13,336 nucleotides of DNA. Origin: an uncultured beta proteobacterium (GTDB taxonomy: Bacteria > Pseudomonadota > Gammaproteobacteria > Burkholderiales > Burkholderiaceae_C). Positions 1 through 6,818 of this stretch are shown one piece after another; within the stretch, counting starts at the first letter, position 1; each line of letters opens with the position of its first letter. The stretch is taken from assembly GCA_903944555.1 (NCBI GenBank), contig CAJASG010000202.1, positions 1-13,336 of the forward strand, read 5' to 3'. The notes under the pieces were generated by a model. The model saw only the letters and a list, made by a program, of their open reading frames with translations, was not told where the DNA came from and made no database searches. Position numbers and translations under genes: made by a program.

Positions 1-496
1 CCACGTCCATTTGCATGATGGTGACGCCAGTATCGGTGTCGCCAGCCTCAATCGCTCGGTGGATCGGCGCCGCGCCGCGCCAGCGCGGCAGCAAGGAGCC
101 GTGGATATTCAAACACCCCAAGCGGGGTTGGCCGCTGGCATGTGGCATAGCCATCACGTCCAGAACCCATTGCGGCAAGATCAGTCCGTAGGCCGCGACC
201 ACCATCACATCGGCGTGGGCCTCCGTAATAGCCTGGCGCGCGGCCTCGGCATCTTCCGGGTATTTGCCGTCCAGCCGCAAGCTGCGGGGCTGCGCCACCG
301 GAATGCCATGGTCCAGCGCAAACTGCTTGACGGCCGACGCGTGCAACTTCATGCCACGCCCAGCCGGGCGGTCGGGCTGGGTCAACACCAGTGCGATGGT
401 GTGGCCTGCAGCATGCAAACGCTCCAACGCCACCCGCGCGAATTCGGGCGTTCCGGCAAAAATGGCCCGCAGGGGAGTGGCCAACACGTCGCTCAA
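1..496 (-). CDS. fmt: Methionyl-tRNA formyltransferase, C-terminus cut off by the window edge
   Basis: Fmt transfers a formyl group from 10-formyltetrahydrofolate to the amino group of Met-tRNA(fMet) in the cytoplasm. About 165 of the usual ~310 residues are visible. Seen: the N-terminal Rossmann start IFAGTPEFA (residues 12-20), the tRNA-contacting loop QPDRPAGRG (40-48), and the folate/catalytic motif [16 protein letters not shown] (130-145), with family catalytic residues Asn130 and His132. The third catalytic residue, an Asp in GLDTG, lies just beyond the edge, as does the C-terminal tRNA-binding domain. I chose the TTG at 494-496 because GAGGA (503-507) sits six bases upstream and the TTG overlaps the def stop as TTGA. 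A GTG at 485-487 is the alternative. There is no ATG near the start of the conserved domain. Translation is probably coupled to def. The identification is near certain; the start is inferred. Confidence 0.95.
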   Translation of the reverse strand, partial: MSDVLATPLRAIFAGTPEFARVALERLHAAGHTIALVLTQPDRPAGRGMKLHASAVKQFALDHGIPVAQPRSLRLDGKYPEDAEAARQAITEAHADVMVVAAYGLILPQWVLDVMAMPHASGQPRLGCLNIHGSLLPRWRGAAPIHRAIEAGDTDTGVTIMQMDV

Positions 497-1002
497 CGCG
501 CGTCCTCGCGCATGACCTTGAGCATTTTGGTTTTGATGCGATTGCGTTTGAGGGGGGACAGGTACTCGACAAACACCTTGCCCAGCAGATGGTCCATCTC
601 GTGCTGAATACAGACCGCCAGCAGGCCATCGGTTTCAATGGAGCGAGACTGGCCTTTTTCGTCCAGTGCAGTGATGCGCACCGCGTCAAACCGCTCAACC
701 CCATCGTAGATACCCGGCACGGACAGGCAACCTTCTTCGTTAAGGTGGCTGGTGGGGCTGGTCCAGACCAGCGTGGGGTTGATCAGCACCAGTGGTTGGT
801 CGCGCTCTTCGGACACGTCAATCACGATCAAACGTTCGTGCACGTCGATCTGGGTGGCCGCCAGGCCAATGCCTTTGGCGTCGTACATGGTTTGCAGCAT
901 GTCGTCGACCAAGGACTGAATGCGTGCGTCGACCTGCGCCACGGGCTTGGCCACCCGGTGGAGTTTAGGGTCTGGATAACAAAGAATTGGAAGTAGCGCC
1001 AT
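493..1002 (-). CDS. def: Peptide deformylase
   Basis: Def is a cytoplasmic Fe2+ (or Zn2+) hydrolase that removes the formyl group from the N-terminal methionine of new proteins. The 169-residue product has all three family motifs: GIGLAATQ (residues 44-51), EGCLS (90-94) and QHEMDHL (133-139). Metal ligands are Cys92, His134 and His138; Glu135 is the catalytic acid/base. The frame stays open upstream of the start, but homology begins at [12 protein letters not shown], so the ATG at 1000-1002 is chosen over a 20-residue longer form. Length is normal for the family. fmt follows directly with a TTGA overlap, the usual def-fmt pair. No clear Shine-Dalgarno precedes the ATG. The divergent tsaP gene starts 197 bases away, so both promoters must lie in that spacer. 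Confidence 0.97.
   Translation of the reverse strand: MALLPILCYPDPKLHRVAKPVAQVDARIQSLVDDMLQTMYDAKGIGLAATQIDVHERLIVIDVSEERDQPLVLINPTLVWTSPTSHLNEEGCLSVPGIYDGVERFDAVRITALDEKGQSRSIETDGLLAVCIQHEMDHLLGKVFVEYLSPLKRNRIKTKMLKVMREDAR
503..507 (-). promoter_or_regulatory. Ribosome binding site that decides the TTG start of fmt
   Basis: On the minus strand GAGGA lies inside the end of def, six bases before the TTG at 494-496. This is a good Shine-Dalgarno at ideal spacing, while the next possible start (GTG at 485-487) would be 15 bases away. It supports the TTG start and reinitiation by ribosomes that have just finished def. Confidence 0.6.
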
Positions 1003-1143
1003 ATCGAACAGGTTCGCAACAGAGGGGTTGTACGCAACACGCGGCAACAGGCTGTTACGCAAAGTTTCAGGATGTCGCTATTTTCGCCACTTTTGGACCG
1101 TCTCGCACGACTTACTCGCCAAATACGTTGCTGAATCAAGGGC

Positions 1144-1173
1144 TTGAGCGCAAAATCGCGCGTAAATTATCAA
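1144..1173 (+). promoter_or_regulatory. Possible sigma-70 promoter for tsaP-dprA
   Basis: TTGAGC (1144-1149) and TATCAA (1168-1173) are separated by 18 bases, and each matches four of six consensus positions. They lie 27-56 bases before the tsaP ATG, inside the 197-base spacer between the divergent def and tsaP genes. The def promoter must also be in this spacer but I could not pick a convincing one. This is a weak match made by eye. Confidence 0.25.
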
Positions 1174-1199
1174 GTTATTCTTCTCGATTGCGGCACGAT

Positions 1200-2417
1200 A
1201 TGACGACACACCTGATGGCTAAATCTAAAGTAGCAATGGCCACCCTGGCTGTAATTGGCAGCTTTTTGGCAGCAGCACCTGCTTGGGCTCAAAGCTACCC
1301 TGTAACAGTCACGCAAAAGGACAGAGCCACCCAGGTTGCGCAAAAAGGTGTTCCATTGAGCGATTTGGCCGCCAACGCGCCGGAGCGCTACACCATCAAG
1401 AGCGGCGATACGCTGTGGGCTATTTCCAGCCTGTTCCTGAAAAGCCCCTGGCGCTGGCCAGACCTGTGGGGCATGAACCTCTCCGACATCAAAAATCCCC
1501 ACCTGATTTACCCAGGCCAGATTTTGGTGCTGGAGCGCAAAAACGGCATGGCCACCTTGCGCCTGGAAGGGGCTGAGTCTCCAGACAGCGCCCCCATGGA
1601 CACGGTCAGGGTAAGCCCCCGCACCCGGTACGAATCGCTTGTGACCGCCGCACTGCCCACCTTGCGGTCCAGCGTCATCGAGCCCTTTCTCGCGGAACCC
1701 ATCATCCTGAGCGAGGCCGAGTTCAATACCGCCCCGCGTATTGTCTCGGCACAAGAGAACCGCGTTTTGCTGACCCGGGGTGACCGCGCGTATGCCCGCG
1801 GAGCCAATGGTGCGCCTTTGCTGGACGACCAAACATTGGAAAAGCAGTTCCGGGTATTCCGAACGGCGACGCCACTGAAAGACCCCACGACCGGCGAAGT
1901 ACTCGGTTTTGAAGCGATCTATGTGGGCAAGGCCACATTGGTGCGCGGCGAGACGACCGCCGAAGTGACCGACAGAGATGGCAAGACCAACACCGCCATC
2001 GTGCCCGCCACGATTGACATCGTTGGCGCCAAAGGTGAAATGCGCGTCGGGGACCGCATGTTCCCCGAGCCACCGCGGCAGTTGTTAACCTACAACCCAC
2101 GCGCACCAGAGGGCAAGGTCGACGGGCGCATTGTGTCGGTCTACGGCAGCGCGGTGGTCAACGCTTCGCAAAACCAGGTGGTCACCATTAACCGTGGCAC
2201 CCGGGACGGCATGCAGGTCGGCTACGTCATGGGTATTTTGAAAGATGGCCCACGGGTCATCGACAAGGCTGACGAGGCCCGTCCCTTGATGAAGCTACCG
2301 GATGAGAGCAATGGTCTATTGATGGTGTTTCGCACCTTTGATCGGCTGTCTTACGCGCTGATTCTGCAAATCACAGACGGTGTGCGCGTCGGGGACCGCC
2401 TGACAAACCCACCTTGA
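1200..2417 (+). CDS. tsaP: TsaP-like LysM protein, type IV pilus secretin-associated peptidoglycan binder
   Basis: The product (405 residues) begins with a signal peptide: Lys8 and Lys10, a hydrophobic stretch at about 12-27, and a likely cleavage after Ala-Trp-Ala at 28-30, so it is exported to the periplasm. A LysM domain covers about 64-112 (YTIKSGDTLWAIS to LIYPGQILVLE), including the SPWRWPDLW segment. The remaining ~290 residues contain no motif I can name confidently. TsaP proteins combine LysM with a long C-terminal region and anchor the PilQ secretin ring to peptidoglycan. Length, architecture and position (divergent from def-fmt, immediately before dprA, as for PA0020 of Pseudomonas aeruginosa) support the call; its pilus role here is inferred. 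An ATG at 1215 gives a more compact signal peptide and is an equally good start; neither has a clear Shine-Dalgarno. The open frame upstream to 987 overlaps def and lacks homology. Confidence 0.85.
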   Translation: MTTHLMAKSKVAMATLAVIGSFLAAAPAWAQSYPVTVTQKDRATQVAQKGVPLSDLAANAPERYTIKSGDTLWAISSLFLKSPWRWPDLWGMNLSDIKNPHLIYPGQILVLERKNGMATLRLEGAESPDSAPMDTVRVSPRTRYESLVTAALPTLRSSVIEPFLAEPIILSEAEFNTAPRIVSAQENRVLLTRGDRAYARGANGAPLLDDQTLEKQFRVFRTATPLKDPTTGEVLGFEAIYVGKATLVRGETTAEVTDRDGKTNTAIVPATIDIVGAKGEMRVGDRMFPEPPRQLLTYNPRAPEGKVDGRIVSVYGSAVVNASQNQVVTINRGTRDGMQVGYVMGILKDGPRVIDKADEARPLMKLPDESNGLLMVFRTFDRLSYALILQITDGVRVGDRLTNPP

Positions 2418-2437
2418 GCGCAAGCGCGCAGCAGGGC

Positions 2438-3601
2438 ATGGAACGCGACGAGCTCGCAGGTTGGCTGCGACTGAGCCTGACGGCCGGGGTGGGGAACACC
2501 ACAGCGCGTACGCTGCTGACCTCTTTTGGTCTGCCAGAAAACATCTACCGTCAATCAATCTCCATTCTTAGTGACATCGTCAGCACACGGCAGGCGGGGG
2601 CGCTGCAGCAACTGCCTGCCGAGTTACCGGCGCTGGTTGAATTAACGTGGGCCTGGTTGCAGCACGACCCGGAACGCCGACGGGTTTTGACCTTGGGGGA
2701 CCCGGCTTACCCGCAATCCTTGTTGAACATGGAAGACCCCCCATTGCTACTGTACGGCATGGGTGTGCCACAAGCTTGGCAAGCCGACGGGTTGGCCGGA
2801 TGCGTGAACCGCAGCCTGGCCGTGGTCGGCAGCCGAAACCCCACGCCACAGGGCCTTGCCAACGCACGGCAGTTTTCACATACCCTCGCACAGGCCGGGC
2901 TGACCGTGGTGTCCGGACTCGCACTGGGTGTAGACGGTGCAGCGCACGAAGGGGCCCTGTCTGGGGCAATGGCAGGCCGACTGGCAACCATTGCAGTGGT
3001 GGGTACCGGGTTGGACCGTGTGTACCCCAAACAGCACCTGGACCTGGCCCACCGCATTGCCGAGCACGGTGTCCTGCTCAGCGAGTACCCATTAGGCACG
3101 CCGCCGCTGTCCAACAATTTTCCCAAACGCAACCGCATCATTTCCGGGTTGGCACGCGCAACGCTGGTGGTCGAGGCCGCGCTGAAGTCCGGCTCGCTTA
3201 TCACCGCTCGGCTGGCGTCGGAGCAGGGCAAGGATGTGTTTGCCATTCCCGGCTCAATTCACTCACCGCAGGCACGTGGCTGCCATGCCCTAATCAAGCA
3301 AGGGGCCAAGCTGGTGGAGTGCGCTCAGGACATTTTGGAAGAGTACCCACTGAACGCCTCCACCGCGACGACGGCATACTTTGCGGCAGCAGACGCGCAG
3401 TCCACCGAGCACGACAATTTGACTGCAAAGGACATTGGTCTGCTCGAAGCCCTTGGGTTTGATCCCACCAGTCTGGATGGTTTGCAAGCCCGCACCGGAC
3501 TGGACACCTCGACCCTGCAGGCCAAACTCATGGAGCTGGAGCTGTGTGGCCTGGTAGCCCGCCTGCCCGGGGGACGTTTTCAACGCTCTGCCCGCGGCTG
3601 A
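2438..3601 (+). CDS. dprA: DNA-processing protein DprA (Smf)
   Basis: DprA binds single-stranded DNA entering during natural transformation and loads RecA on it in the cytoplasm. The 387-residue product has an N-terminal helical (SAM/HhH-like) part at about 1-70, the Rossmann-like DprA domain at about 85-295, and a C-terminal winged helix of the DML1-like type at about 328-383. Seen motifs are VVGSRNPTPQG (starting near 129), SGLALGVDGAAH (159-170), VGTGLDRVYP (188-197), FPKRNRIISGL (228-238) and the stretch around KSGSLITA (250-257). Length is typical. I chose the ATG at 2438-2440 because homologs begin near MERDELAGWLR. A TTG at 2414 overlapping the tsaP stop would add eight residues and give tight coupling, but has no Shine-Dalgarno. 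The ATG has only AGGG one base upstream. Nothing indicates a broken gene. Confidence 0.95.
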   Translation: MERDELAGWLRLSLTAGVGNTTARTLLTSFGLPENIYRQSISILSDIVSTRQAGALQQLPAELPALVELTWAWLQHDPERRRVLTLGDPAYPQSLLNMEDPPLLLYGMGVPQAWQADGLAGCVNRSLAVVGSRNPTPQGLANARQFSHTLAQAGLTVVSGLALGVDGAAHEGALSGAMAGRLATIAVVGTGLDRVYPKQHLDLAHRIAEHGVLLSEYPLGTPPLSNNFPKRNRIISGLARATLVVEAALKSGSLITARLASEQGKDVFAIPGSIHSPQARGCHALIKQGAKLVECAQDILEEYPLNASTATTAYFAAADAQSTEHDNLTAKDIGLLEALGFDPTSLDGLQARTGLDTSTLQAKLMELELCGLVARLPGGRFQRSARG

Positions 3602-3617
3602 TTTTTACGAAATGGCC

Positions 3618-3633
3618 TAGCCAAGGCTGGCTA
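3618..3633. repeat. Short perfect inverted repeat after dprA
   Basis: TAGCCA and TGGCTA form a six-base stem around the loop AGGC, 17 bases after the dprA stop. Neither strand has a T-run after it, so it is not a standard intrinsic terminator. It could be a weak attenuator or chance. Confidence 0.25.
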
Positions 3634-3700
3634 AACCCGAATAAAGAGGGCAAGTCCGGCCATCGCGACAAAGCCGATTTTTCTGCGCTATATTGGCGGC

Positions 3701-4168
3701 ATGTTTCAAGTTCTTGTCTTCGTTTACGAAAACTATTACACCGGTGAGTCTTGCCCTGAGCCTGCGCATTTGGAGCGCAAATTGAGTGCCGTCGGCTTCG
3801 AATCCGACGAGATTGACGATGCCATGACGTGGCTCAAAGGCCTGGACACTGCGGCCCACCCGCAACTGCCGGAACCTTGGTTGCTACACCCCAGCCCGAC
3901 CAGCGTGCGCGTTTACCCAAACGCGGAGCAAAACCATTTGGGCGTGCAGTGCATCGGATTCATCAGCTTCCTCGAGTCGGCGGGCGTACTTCCCGCGCAC
4001 ATGCGAGAGGTCGTGATCGACCGTGCCATGGCGGCCCCAGGCGCACCGGTGTCGCTGGAGGACTTGAAAATCATCCTCCTGATGGTCTATTGGAGCTTTG
4101 GGCAGGAACCGGATGCCCTGATACTGGACGAGCTGTGTGAAGACACCTCGGATCGCATCGCACACTAA
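3701..4168 (+). CDS. smg: Smg family protein (DUF494)
   Basis: A 155-residue acidic, probably cytoplasmic protein with no signal peptide or membrane segment. The start (MFQVLVFVYENYY), the EPAHLERKLSAVGFESDEIDDAMTWL part (residues 21-46, given here by its key residues: Leu-Glu-Arg-Lys, Gly-Phe, Glu-Ile) and the closing helix rich in Asp/Glu fit the Smg/DUF494 family, whose biochemical role is unknown. Full length is usual for the family. It follows dprA by 99 bases, the conserved dprA-smg order. In many relatives a topoisomerase gene comes next, but here the next gene is on the other strand. The ATG is preceded by GGCGGC immediately at the start, which is too close for a normal Shine-Dalgarno. 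Confidence 0.9.
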   Translation: MFQVLVFVYENYYTGESCPEPAHLERKLSAVGFESDEIDDAMTWLKGLDTAAHPQLPEPWLLHPSPTSVRVYPNAEQNHLGVQCIGFISFLESAGVLPAHMREVVIDRAMAAPGAPVSLEDLKIILLMVYWSFGQEPDALILDELCEDTSDRIAH

Positions 4169-4176
4169 GGGAGGAG

Positions 4177-4189
4177 GCCCGCACCGGGC
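4177..4189. other. Small hairpin in the convergent smg / DUF1631 gap
   Basis: GCCCG and CGGGC pair around CAC within the 29 bases between the two convergent stop codons. The stem is GC-rich, but there is no T-run on either strand, so it is at best a weak bidirectional terminator. Confidence 0.25.
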
Positions 4190-4197
4190 AACCTACA

Positions 4198-6804
4198 TTA
4201 GGCTAACAAGCGCTCGGGGTTGGCTTCCAGTTTGGTCAGTGCGTCGCGGGTGGCACGCACGGTGAGGGATTCCTCTTCCTGCGGCAACAGCAAACCTGCC
4301 TGTAAGTACGCCGCCAGACGCCCTGCCTGAATTAAAAAGCTCTTACCCGAGGTGGCAGCAAACAGGTTCAGGTGCTTGCGCTCACTGCGCCAGACAAACT
4401 GCAATTGCGTAATTTGCCTGTTATGGTCCAGCGTGTACCAGCTACCCAGCTGCAACTCCTGAGCCCAAGCCAGCATGGCCGCCGTGGGTTTGGAGCCCCC
4501 ATTGGCAACCACCTCGATTGCCGAGGCGTCGATGCCCAACATCATCTCAATGCTTTCGGCATCCAGAGGCAAATCACCGACCCCGTCTTCACTAATGAAG
4601 TCCTCCAGATTCTTCAGACGCTCTGCCATAGCGTCAATATTCGCCTGGGGAATCGCCTGGGTCTTGGACAAAAAGGCATCTGCCAGCGTATCACTCACCG
4701 TCTTGATGTGCGCCTCCTGCTCCGAAGGGGGCATCCCCAGCAAGGTCATCCCTGAACGCAGGCGCAAGAGCAAGTTGGGCAAATCCTGAATCACACGTGC
4801 CCGGTCTGCGCGGCTGGGCTTGGCGCTGGCGGCCCATACCAGATCGGTGGCCGATTTTTTCAGCAAAAGTGTGTCTGCATGTTGCGGCCCTTTTCGCACG
4901 GCGGCCACCGCCAACACCTCGGCCCAGACCTTGAACAGGAACGCCCGGATTTCGTCGCGTACCGGCATGTCCTTGAGCATGTTGCGCATCTCAATGGTGT
5001 GCTGGATGACCAGGGTTTCCTTTTGCTCCACCTGCTGTGCAACGCTCACAACCTTTTGCGCAGGCCCTTTTTCGGTCAAAAACTTGGACAGGAACTTCTG
5101 GAATTCCTCAAAGACCACCTGGTAGACTTTTTTCCCAGTCTCCGGGTATTGCTCAATCACCTGGACGATGCGCTTGATCTCCGCTTCCATGGCGACACCC
5201 TGGACCCCGACCGCGTCAAAACCCATCACGCACGACCCCATGCGGTCGATCAACAGCCGCGCTGGATGGGTGGTCGTACCCAAAAAGTCGGGGTCTTCCA
5301 ATGCCACACGCAGCACCGGCATTTGCAACCGCGCAAACCAGACCCGAATTCCCGGCGGAATGCGCTCTTCGGCCAAAATTGCCTGAAACATCAAGGCCAC
5401 AATTTCGATGGTGGCTTTTTCACCCTTGGTCTCGGCCTTTTTCTTCAGGTCGGTCGTCTTTTCGCGCAGGTCTTCGGCTACGCGGGCCACCCCTGCTGGA
5501 CTGAAATCTTCGTACAGGGTCCCACCCACCGCATACGCGCCGGGCGTTCCGGGGGCGGGAGGTGCCAGCGCAGCTGCCAGTGCGGGAGAGGGTGCTTGGT
5601 GCCCACCACCGACAAAATCGCCTCCACCATGGCTCACGAACATGCGTCGAATCTGGCCAATCACGCCTTGGGCACGACTGCGAGCCCGGGCCAGTGGCGT
5701 GTTGCTGGTCATCATGCGGGTTTCGTCAGACGCTCCGTAGCCTTGCCCTGGAACACTGTTCGAACCCGAAGATTGCTTCCAAAATGGAGTGGACGCCGAT
5801 GACGCAACGACCCGTCCATCCGCTTCGCCTGCATCTGCACCGCTTGCCGACCCCGTTTGCCCCCATCCCAAACGCCCCCCAAAAAAACCTCCGCCTGAAC
5901 GCGGGGCGGACGTTAGGCCGACTGCGTCGGAGGCCCCCACCCCTTGATGCGCTTGTGCGGGGCCAGCACCCTGCGCCATAGCACCAGAAGAGGGTTGCGA
6001 CTGGTAAGCAGCGCCCACAGACGGACCTTGTCCGCGCGGCGAAGGATTGCCGCCGTACTGCGGGTAAACATCGCCATAGGCGCTGGGGGTAACTTCAGGA
6101 CCCAGCGCAGGGGGTGCCACGGGCGGGGGCGGTGCACGCCGATCGCTACCACGCACAGGGGCTTTCACACGGTCCTTGAGTTCAATCGTGGGCATAACGC
6201 CCTGCTTGATCAGCAGGTCATTGGCATTTTTGTACGCATCTTTCAAGCGCTCAATCAGTTGCCGCTGCACCACCTCGTTGACCATGGGCCAGGACTCCCC
6301 AGGCATGCCCGAGATCGCCCATTGCTCCACCATCATCAGCACCAACACATCCGGGCGCAGCAGATCCATGCTGTCGAGTTCTTCAATACCCTCCAGACGC
6401 TGCATGCGCAGGCGCAGGTCATCAAACTGCGCGTTCACCTTATCCATGACCGCCATCACCATGCGCGAGGCCAGAATTTTATTCTCAACCACCTCGGCAC
6501 CGACCAGCTCCAACCCACCCACATCGGTGTCGACAGTCTTCTTCTGCTTGGCGGGCTCCAGACACTCTTTCCAGACCTTCATCGTCCCGTCAAGCCACAG
6601 GGGACGGCAGGTCTTGTACGCCATCCAGACCTCGCGGCGTGCCTGGTTGTCCCTGGCATTGGCCGGCTCATCCATCAAAGCTGTGAGCCGCTCCTGCACG
6701 GCACCGCTGATTTCCAGCATGCCCTTACCCGCTTCCACCAGAAAACGGTCACGCACCGCACGGGCGAGTTGCAGTCTGGGGGATGGGTTAGATTGAGTCG
6801 CCAT
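4198..6804 (-). CDS. DUF1631 family protein of unknown function
   Basis: An 868-residue protein with no signal peptide or transmembrane segment, so probably cytoplasmic. Three parts are visible. Residues ~1-215 are helical and charged. Residues ~216-430 form a low-complexity linker rich in Gly, Ser, Pro, Gln and Ala, with a basic island at 371-388 (LARARSRAQGVIGQIRRM). Residues ~433-868 are again mostly helical, with many Lys/Glu-rich heptad-like segments. Near the C-terminus (786-840: GSWYTL, QLQFVW, HLNLFAA, GKSFLI) is a predicted small beta-rich module, as at the end of other DUF1631 proteins; it loosely recalls PilZ barrels, but the PilZ RxxxR and DxSxxG motifs are absent. The family name is my recognition from sequence, and no biochemical role is known to me. 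The gene starts 14 bases after secF and is probably its operon partner; no clear Shine-Dalgarno precedes the ATG. Confidence 0.75.
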   Translation of the reverse strand: MATQSNPSPRLQLARAVRDRFLVEAGKGMLEISGAVQERLTALMDEPANARDNQARREVWMAYKTCRPLWLDGTMKVWKECLEPAKQKKTVDTDVGGLELVGAEVVENKILASRMVMAVMDKVNAQFDDLRLRMQRLEGIEELDSMDLLRPDVLVLMMVEQWAISGMPGESWPMVNEVVQRQLIERLKDAYKNANDLLIKQGVMPTIELKDRVKAPVRGSDRRAPPPPVAPPALGPEVTPSAYGDVYPQYGGNPSPRGQGPSVGAAYQSQPSSGAMAQGAGPAQAHQGVGASDAVGLTSAPRSGGGFFGGRLGWGQTGSASGADAGEADGRVVASSASTPFWKQSSGSNSVPGQGYGASDETRMMTSNTPLARARSRAQGVIGQIRRMFVSHGGGDFVGGGHQAPSPALAAALAPPAPGTPGAYAVGGTLYEDFSPAGVARVAEDLREKTTDLKKKAETKGEKATIEIVALMFQAILAEERIPPGIRVWFARLQMPVLRVALEDPDFLGTTTHPARLLIDRMGSCVMGFDAVGVQGVAMEAEIKRIVQVIEQYPETGKKVYQVVFEEFQKFLSKFLTEKGPAQKVVSVAQQVEQKETLVIQHTIEMRNMLKDMPVRDEIRAFLFKVWAEVLAVAAVRKGPQHADTLLLKKSATDLVWAASAKPSRADRARVIQDLPNLLLRLRSGMTLLGMPPSEQEAHIKTVSDTLADAFLSKTQAIPQANIDAMAERLKNLEDFISEDGVGDLPLDAESIEMMLGIDASAIEVVANGGSKPTAAMLAWAQELQLGSWYTLDHNRQITQLQFVWRSERKHLNLFAATSGKSFLIQAGRLAAYLQAGLLLPQEEESLTVRATRDALTKLEANPERLLA

Positions 6805-6818
6805 AAATCAGGAAGGGG

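Noticed and set aside
48..704. A 218-residue minus-strand frame across fmt and def.
   Set aside because: It is a shifted frame of both genes; the true fmt frame starts with TTG/GTG and carries the conserved Fmt motifs.
987..1199. A possible 71-residue N-terminal extension of the TsaP-like protein.
   Set aside because: It overlaps the start of def, has no homology and would bury the signal peptide.
1143..2423. An 11-base word CTTGAGCGCAA at 1143-1153 (spacer before tsaP) and 2413-2423 (tsaP-dprA junction).
   Set aside because: Too short to be distinguished from chance; TTGAGC words are common in this window, including inside coding regions.
4198..6804. Annotation of the DUF1631 protein as a c-di-GMP-binding PilZ protein.
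   Set aside because: The end module only loosely resembles a barrel, and the RxxxR and DxSxxG binding motifs are not present.
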